Assembly (NCBI GenBank): GCA_025758065.1
Contig: CP107199.1
Location: forward strand, 2,453,501 to 2,517,500
DNA: 64,000 nt
Direction of reading: 5' to 3'
Source: Lachnospiraceae bacterium
Lineage (GTDB): Bacteria > Bacillota > Clostridia > Lachnospirales > Lachnospiraceae
Every line of letters starts with the position of its first letter. Position 1 is the first letter of the stretch. Below are positions 59,678 to 64,000 of this stretch, in pieces. The translations under genes were made by a program, and so were the position numbers. The notes below the pieces were generated by a model. It ran no database searches. It saw only the letters and a program-made list of their open reading frames with translations, and was not told where the DNA came from.

Positions 59678-60082
59678 ATGAGCGCAGACTTGGAAACAAT
59701 TTTGGTATATCTTCAAAGGAGATATAATATATTAAGAGAAGTTTGTAGTCTGACGGAAGAACTGGCGGAGGCAGTGGAGCGCGGCGACACAGTCTCCGCT
59801 TCTCTTCTTTTAGATATGAGGGGAGAACAGCTGCAGCGCCATGCAGACTGTGAAGAACAGATCATCCTGCAGACTGTGGGAAACAGCCTTCAGGCCCGGT
59901 ATCTACGAGATCTGGCTAAAGGTCCATTAAAGAATGTAAAAAGCTGTTTTAAAGGAAAGACAGAGCGGGAAAAAATGCTGGAGAAGCGTATTGAAGATCT
60001 GCGTTGCCGCACAGAAAAGCTTTTAGATAAGATACGCAGGATCGATGGGGGACTTAACAGAAGAATATCAAAAAACAGGTGA
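59678..60082 (+). CDS. FliT/FlgN-like flagellar chaperone
   Basis: 134 residues from ATG 59678 (AAAGGAGA). Entirely helical and charged: ETILVYLQRRYNILREVCSL, TEELAEAVERGDTVSASLLL, with a basic C-terminal coil. Position directly after fliS and small helical form fit FliT, the FliD chaperone, but sequence similarity is weak. Confidence 0.6.
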   Translation: MSADLETILVYLQRRYNILREVCSLTEELAEAVERGDTVSASLLLDMRGEQLQRHADCEEQIILQTVGNSLQARYLRDLAKGPLKNVKSCFKGKTEREKMLEKRIEDLRCRTEKLLDKIRRIDGGLNRRISKNR

Positions 60083-60088
60083 AGTTAA

Positions 60089-61180
60089 ATGGAAAATCAA
60101 AACTTTTATGAAGGCCGCATACTGGTAAATATGGCTGCATTTGTTATGCGCCAGGATGATTTAAAGCCGCTTCATGGAAATCTGGACTGGGAAAAGCTGT
60201 TCCGGGTTGCAGATTATAATAAAATTTCAAACCTGATCTATCTTGCAATCCTGGGAAATAATGAAAAAATACCGGAACGGTGGAAAACACGCTTTTATGA
60301 GCGCTACAGTGATACTCTGAAATTCAACGAAAGCTGCACAGAAGGAGAACGGGAGATACTGGTCCTTCTGGAATTAAAAAAAATCCCGGTACTCGTCCTT
60401 TCCTCCAGCAGCCGCAGACAGCTGTATCCAAGAGAGGAAATGGCGGGGGAAAGCTCTCTGAAGCTTTTTTTTCTTGACCCGGAAGATTATCTTTTTGCAA
60501 AAGGCTATCTGGTCAATATAGGCTACGAAACGGATACTCTCTATCCGGGAGTGGGTGAAAAGATGCGTATACCAGGCCGCTTTTCTGTTGAAATCTATGA
60601 TACTTTTCCTTTTAAAACCCAGGTATACCAGAAGGGGATGGGAAAACTGCTCCAGCGTACTTTCCTGAAAGAAAATGAAAACTACATTTATGAATGGAAA
60701 ATCATAGACCAGCTGGTATACCTTATGGTGCAGTCTTCTTACCTATATGTAACAGGACATCTGCAGATACGCCACCTGGCAGACTTATATGTATTTTACA
60801 GAAAAACAGCAGCAGAAAACCAGCTTCAGGATCTTGAGGACCGGTTAAAGGAATTTAAAGTAAATATACTGGCGCAGAAGCTTCTGCATTTAAGCTATAT
60901 GTGGTTTGGAACACGGGAAGAATGTGCCAGCATGGAGACAAAGGAAGAAGAATTACAGGTATTTGATATACTGGAGAAAAATGTATTCTATGGCATGACG
61001 GGGAAATTTGGGCCGGAAACAGATGAACAGGCGCTGGATCTTAGATCAGACATATTGAAAGAAGAAGAGTGGGAAAACCGCATGGAAAAAAGAGCATTAT
61101 TTTACCGGCGTCTGAGAGAGTTTTTTTCTCTCGTACGCCGGCAGCTGAAAGAGCTATATGATATTTGGTTTAGCCGATAA
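60089..61180 (+). CDS. Putative nucleotidyltransferase (NTP_transf_5-like)
   Basis: 363 residues. LDWEKLFRVADYNKISNLIY near the start, EREILVLLELKKIPVLVLSS, LKLFFLDPEDYLFAKGYLVN and VEIYDTFPF correspond to the uncharacterised nucleotidyltransferase family often seen in polysaccharide clusters. The expected DxD-type motif is weak (FFLDPED). It may modify flagellar glycans. It ends 11 bp inside the convergent XRE gene. Confidence 0.65.
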   Translation: MENQNFYEGRILVNMAAFVMRQDDLKPLHGNLDWEKLFRVADYNKISNLIYLAILGNNEKIPERWKTRFYERYSDTLKFNESCTEGEREILVLLELKKIPVLVLSSSSRRQLYPREEMAGESSLKLFFLDPEDYLFAKGYLVNIGYETDTLYPGVGEKMRIPGRFSVEIYDTFPFKTQVYQKGMGKLLQRTFLKENENYIYEWKIIDQLVYLMVQSSYLYVTGHLQIRHLADLYVFYRKTAAENQLQDLEDRLKEFKVNILAQKLLHLSYMWFGTREECASMETKEEELQVFDILEKNVFYGMTGKFGPETDEQALDLRSDILKEEEWENRMEKRALFYRRLREFFSLVRRQLKELYDIWFSR

Positions 61181-61493
61181 GAGTCATTTTATCAGCATTC
61201 ACCCGTTTGCGGGTCATTAAGCTTAAATCCTGTAATTTCCGCCCGCATTCATCATTCTTTGCAATAAAAAGAAAATCGCTTTCCATATGATCCAGCATAT
61301 GAAGTACAGATGCGTAATTGCCAAGAGAAACCGAAGGGCTTCCGGCTTCTATCTTATGTAAGGTAGACCTGCTGATCCCGGCCTGCTCTGCCATAAGCTC
61401 AGCAGGAATATTCCTGCGCATACGGGCCATTTTGATCTGTTCTCCCATTTTATTAAGTATCACTTCTGTTTCAGGAAACAGGTTATATACCAT
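61170..61493 (-). CDS. XRE-family regulator
   Basis: 107 residues. QIKMARMRRNIPAELMAEQA, GISRSTLHKIEAGSPSVSLG and NYASVLHMLDHMESDFLF form a Cro/C1 helix-turn-helix similar to HipB-type regulators. A HipA-like toxin is not seen in the window. Its end overlaps the plus-strand nucleotidyltransferase gene by 11 bp, so both transcripts may interfere. Confidence 0.85.
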   Translation of the reverse strand: MVYNLFPETEVILNKMGEQIKMARMRRNIPAELMAEQAGISRSTLHKIEAGSPSVSLGNYASVLHMLDHMESDFLFIAKNDECGRKLQDLSLMTRKRVNADKMTLIG

Positions 61494-61533
61494 CTTTAAA
61501 ATCCACTTTCTAAACGTACATGATGTACATGGT

Positions 61534-61770
61534 CTATTTCTTCATATAAGAATTCAGTCCTTTTTCAATAGAGCGCAGTGAATCTGTATCAGATAATAAG
61601 GCATCCAGGTTGCTGCGTTCTGCTTCTGTCAATTCTTCCCGCAAAATAGAAATATGCTTCGGGGCATTTATAGCCAGGCTGACAGATCCATTGTCGCAGT
61701 CAAGTACAGTGATGCGTATGTCATTCCCGATCAGGATACTGTCATTTTTTTTACGTTTCAGTATCAGCAT
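61534..61770 (-). CDS. csrA: Carbon storage regulator CsrA
   Basis: 78 residues. MLILKRKKNDSILIGNDIRI, VLDCDNGSVSLAINAPKHIS and ILREEL are the CsrA core, with RNA-binding residues at both edges. CsrA represses hag (flagellin) translation in Firmicutes and is itself held by FliW. The start overlaps the end of fliW by 20 bp. C-terminus is slightly longer than usual. Confidence 0.95.
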   Translation of the reverse strand: MLILKRKKNDSILIGNDIRITVLDCDNGSVSLAINAPKHISILREELTEAERSNLDALLSDTDSLRSIEKGLNSYMKK

Positions 61771-62245
61771 GGCTATTTATCTCCTTTTTAGTGTCCTGTT
61801 CCTTTATCTCTTTACCAAGAAGAGAACGTAAGGTATGGCGGTAATCATAGTCAGCGTTGGATAAGATCACCTGGATCCCTTTGCGGGTATCCGGATTAAT
61901 GGCAAGAGGACATTTCAAGTTGACGGTTCCATCCAGATAATCCTTCTTTACAGTGCATATGACATAATAGGATAATTCATCACTGGAATCTACTTCCAGA
62001 AAGGATAATTCTTCCGGTAGAAGAACCGGTGAATAAGAAGGAAAGAGTGTGGCTGCATCAATGAGGAAAAATGCCACATACGGTTCGTCTACAGACTGGA
62101 GTATCAGCATGGAGCTGTCATCCTCCTCCATAGAGAGGGGAAGATAGTCATGGTACTGGGAAAAACCAAATAAACCATCTGGAAATACAACCAGTTCATC
62201 TTTGGTATAATCCATCTCGCCGTAATATTTTGTATCAATCTTCAT
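61751..62245 (-). CDS. fliW: Flagellar assembly factor FliW
   Basis: 164 residues. KYYGEMDYTKDELVVFPDGL, FGFSQYHDYLPLSM, LQSVDEPYVAFFLID and NLKCPLAINPDTRKGIQVIL match FliW. It binds flagellin or CsrA and couples flagellin level to its translation. The order yviE-fliW-csrA is as in Bacillus subtilis. AGGCTT-type weak RBS upstream. Confidence 0.95.
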   Translation of the reverse strand: MKIDTKYYGEMDYTKDELVVFPDGLFGFSQYHDYLPLSMEEDDSSMLILQSVDEPYVAFFLIDAATLFPSYSPVLLPEELSFLEVDSSDELSYYVICTVKKDYLDGTVNLKCPLAINPDTRKGIQVILSNADYDYRHTLRSLLGKEIKEQDTKKEINSHADTET

Positions 62246-62273
62246 GATTGTATAAGCCTCCGGGGGTCAGTTT

Positions 62274-62567
62274 TTATATGGTAAGATTAAGAGCAGGGGG
62301 ATCTGGCTCTTTTTTTGGTGGAACATAATTGGGGGTGCCGGTATATATAAATTCTACTTCAGGGTAAGAGGTTATGATGGTCATTTCCAGGGCTGGTATG
62401 TATTCCAGATTGCCAGATGCCACACGAAATTCAAATTCTCCTCTCTGAAGTGTATACAGTCCGTTATTGTCAGGGCTGCCAGAAAATGGATCACAAAAGC
62501 TGTTTCCTGATCCAGAAATGTTTGCTGTGCCATGTACTCTTTGGACAGTATCCTGGAGATCAAAAGC
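62274..62567 (-). pseudogene. yviE: YviE-like (DUF6470) C-terminal remnant
   Basis: In the frame after the flgL stop, 97 codons without a start codon encode DLQDTVQRVHGTANISGS, LYTLQRGEFEFRVASG and EVEFIYTGTPNYVPPKKEP before TAA. The GEF...YPEVEFIY.G.PNYVPP pattern recalls the end of DUF6470/YviE proteins normally encoded between flgL and fliW. Most of the protein is missing. Family call is from memory. Confidence 0.5.
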
Positions 62568-63255
62568 TTAGCATATTAAGTCCTCCGGTATAGGTATCTA
62601 AAAGAGACTGGCGGTTGGAAATATCGCCATAACCGATATCTACCCGGCCTTGTTCTCTCATAGCTGTCACAAGGTTGTTCAGGTCATCATCGCTTAAATT
62701 ATAACTGTAAGTATTTTTATCTTTATCATAAGCCATGGTCATATTGACCGTCTTTGTGGTACCGTCTGAATACTCATGGGTATAAGTAAGGGTTTTTCCA
62801 TCTCCGCTTAAAGAAAACGGAGCTGTTGTAATATCATTTCCGCCGTAAATATAAAAATCCTGATACTGGCTGTTCAGATTGCTGACCATGCTCTGCACAT
62901 CCTGAAGAAGAGCATCTCTTTTTGTCTGGACAGAAGTTTTTGAGCTGTTATGGGAGGAATCCAGCACATACTGCATGGAAGTCTTACTGTTGCTTAAAGT
63001 TTTCTGGATATCCCTTGCGCCCTGCTCCTGTTGGTACAGACGGTTTTTAATATCACCTAAAATAGAACTTTTACTCTTTGCATCCTGATATAAATGATCC
63101 ATTTTCTTTCCCTGATAATAAGCAAGAGGATTATCAGCAGCTGTTTCATAAGCAGCGCCGGTAGAAACCTTGTTCATGCTTTTATTCAGATTGCTTTGAA
63201 GATCATTTAAAGAAGAAGTATACCTGCGGTAAACAGATGAACGTACAACTCTCAT
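62560..63255 (-). CDS. flgL: Hook-filament junction protein FlgL, truncated
   Basis: 231 residues. The N-terminal D0/D1 helices (RVVRSSVYRRYTSSLNDLQS, KVSTGAAYETAADNPLAYYQ) and FYIYGGNDITTAPFS are normal FlgL. The protein ends abruptly at GGLNMLSF, without the C-terminal D0 helix that every FlgL needs to pack in the junction. The downstream frame belongs to a different protein, so a deletion removed the flgL end and the yviE start. Confidence 0.85.
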   Translation of the reverse strand: MRVVRSSVYRRYTSSLNDLQSNLNKSMNKVSTGAAYETAADNPLAYYQGKKMDHLYQDAKSKSSILGDIKNRLYQQEQGARDIQKTLSNSKTSMQYVLDSSHNSSKTSVQTKRDALLQDVQSMVSNLNSQYQDFYIYGGNDITTAPFSLSGDGKTLTYTHEYSDGTTKTVNMTMAYDKDKNTYSYNLSDDDLNNLVTAMREQGRVDIGYGDISNRQSLLDTYTGGLNMLSF

Positions 63256-63277
63256 AATTTATTAATCCTCCTTATAT

Positions 63278-64000
63278 TTATGCACCAGTATTACTGATCA
63301 GGGTATTCAACACTTCATCAAGGGCAGTCATCAGACGGGAAGCAGCATTATAGGCTGAAACGTAGGCCATCATATTGGTTGCTTCTTCATCCAGGCTGAC
63401 ACCGGAAAGAGAGTCTCTGGAGTCCTGGATACTGTTTAAAACAGTTGTGCCCGTCTTTAATGCAGTCTGGTTGGAGCTGGAATCAGATGCCAGCTGGGTG
63501 GAAAGGTTATTCATATAATCAGCAAATGTTTTTCCGTTCAATTTCTTGGTATCCTTCATAGCTGCGATCATATCAAGGATTGTATCTGTGCGGTTGGTGC
63601 CGTCTGTAGAAATATGGATCGTTCCACTGGTCCAGCCTTTGCTGATACCGATATTTCCGGCTGTTATACCAGTTGTTGAGTCATTGGTGGAATTAGATAA
63701 AAGATTCTTATCCGTGTGGTTTTTGCCATTGTTTATGTCATTCATGGAATTTGCGAAAGTTAAAGCTAACTGATCCAGTTTTTCTGAGTAATACTGGTAT
63801 CCACGGACATCATCCACAGCAGTAGATCCATTTATCACATTGCCGGTACCTGTTTTCTGGAGCATATCCAGGCTTGCCTGAAGAGAGCCGCCTTCAAAAT
63901 GGATGCCTTTTAACTCTGCGTATATATCATTTGCAGCCTGTCCATTCCCTTTATAGCTGGGGGCTTTTTCAAACTTGATGGAAATGTTTGCAGGATCAGA
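63278..64000 (-). CDS. flgK: Hook-filament junction protein FlgK, C-terminal part (cut by window)
   Basis: The frame stays open to the window edge, giving about 240 C-terminal residues. The end reads VSLDEEATNMMAYVSAYNAA, SRLMTALDEVLNTLI, the classic FlgK C-terminal D0 helix. The middle part with YYSEKLDQLALTFANSMN is also typical. FlgK joins hook and filament with FlgL. It is the most upstream flagellar gene visible here, 22 bp before flgL. Confidence 0.93.
   Translation of the reverse strand, partial: SDPANISIKFEKAPSYKGNGQAANDIYAELKGIHFEGGSLQASLDMLQKTGTGNVINGSTAVDDVRGYQYYSEKLDQLALTFANSMNDINNGKNHTDKNLLSNSTNDSTTGITAGNIGISKGWTSGTIHISTDGTNRTDTILDMIAAMKDTKKLNGKTFADYMNNLSTQLASDSSSNQTALKTGTTVLNSIQDSRDSLSGVSLDEEATNMMAYVSAYNAASRLMTALDEVLNTLISNTGA

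Noticed and set aside
61170..61493. HipB-like antitoxin of a HipAB pair
   Set aside because: No HipA kinase gene is adjacent; kept only as an XRE regulator.
1..64000. CRISPR array, tRNA or rRNA genes
   Set aside because: No regularly spaced repeats of CRISPR type and no tRNA or rRNA pattern were seen on either strand.

Overview
The window looks like a chromosomal stretch of a gut Lachnospiraceae-type Firmicute (Clostridia). At the right end (about 58.7-64 kb) is a flagellar late-gene block in clostridial order: the C-terminus of fliD, fliS and a fliT-like gene on the plus strand, then flgK-flgL-yviE remnant-fliW-csrA on the minus strand. Everything to the left is mobile DNA. No tRNA, rRNA or CRISPR array was seen.

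The mobile DNA is a nested set. The outer layer is a large integrative conjugative element (ICE) whose right end lies inside fliD; its left end is outside the window. Its backbone, left to right, is a VirD4/TraG coupling-protein remnant, Maff-2, a VirB6/TrbL-like protein, SpoVG, an MT-A70 methylase, PrgI, the VirB4 ATPase, an M23+NlpC/P60 cell-wall hydrolase, DUF4315 and DUF4366 proteins, a giant Cna-B adhesin fused to its own class B sortase, an AbiE toxin-antitoxin pair, a nucleotide-pool cluster (Nmad1-like, ThyX-like, dUTPase), a SLOG protein, DUF3789, topoisomerase III, a Cys-rich VLP protein, unknown accessory genes, MobC, a CD1845-like membrane protein and a relaxase. An ABC-transporter/VanZ cargo module, a sigma-like regulator and a large serine recombinase follow.

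At least five further insertions sit inside the ICE. (1) The tail of a first IME (1 to about 2.6 kb), ending in a serine recombinase. (2) A cargo operon at 2.7-4.2 kb (secreted protein plus small membrane protein) behind a leader with a 34-codon ORF, an intrinsic terminator and a competing antiterminator; next to it lie an orphan IS200-type end and a complete IS3-family element. (3) A second, related IME of about 12.1 kb inserted within maff-2. It carries TnpV, MarR/MATE, RepA, a C45 acyltransferase-like enzyme, a MobA/MobL relaxase, primase/VirE genes and a serine recombinase. (4) A 2.74-kb group II intron splitting virB4 exactly. (5) Two identical head-to-tail IS200-like elements between the DUF4366 gene and the adhesin gene.

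As a whole, the ICE provides type IV secretion, DNA processing, cell-wall opening, surface attachment and stability, while the IMEs add drug-efflux and hydrolase cargo. Three ICE genes appear to start with ATT or ATA codons behind strong ribosome binding sites. The host flagellar cluster looks broken: fliD is cut by the ICE and flgL runs out of frame into a yviE remnant. The strain may therefore be non-motile.
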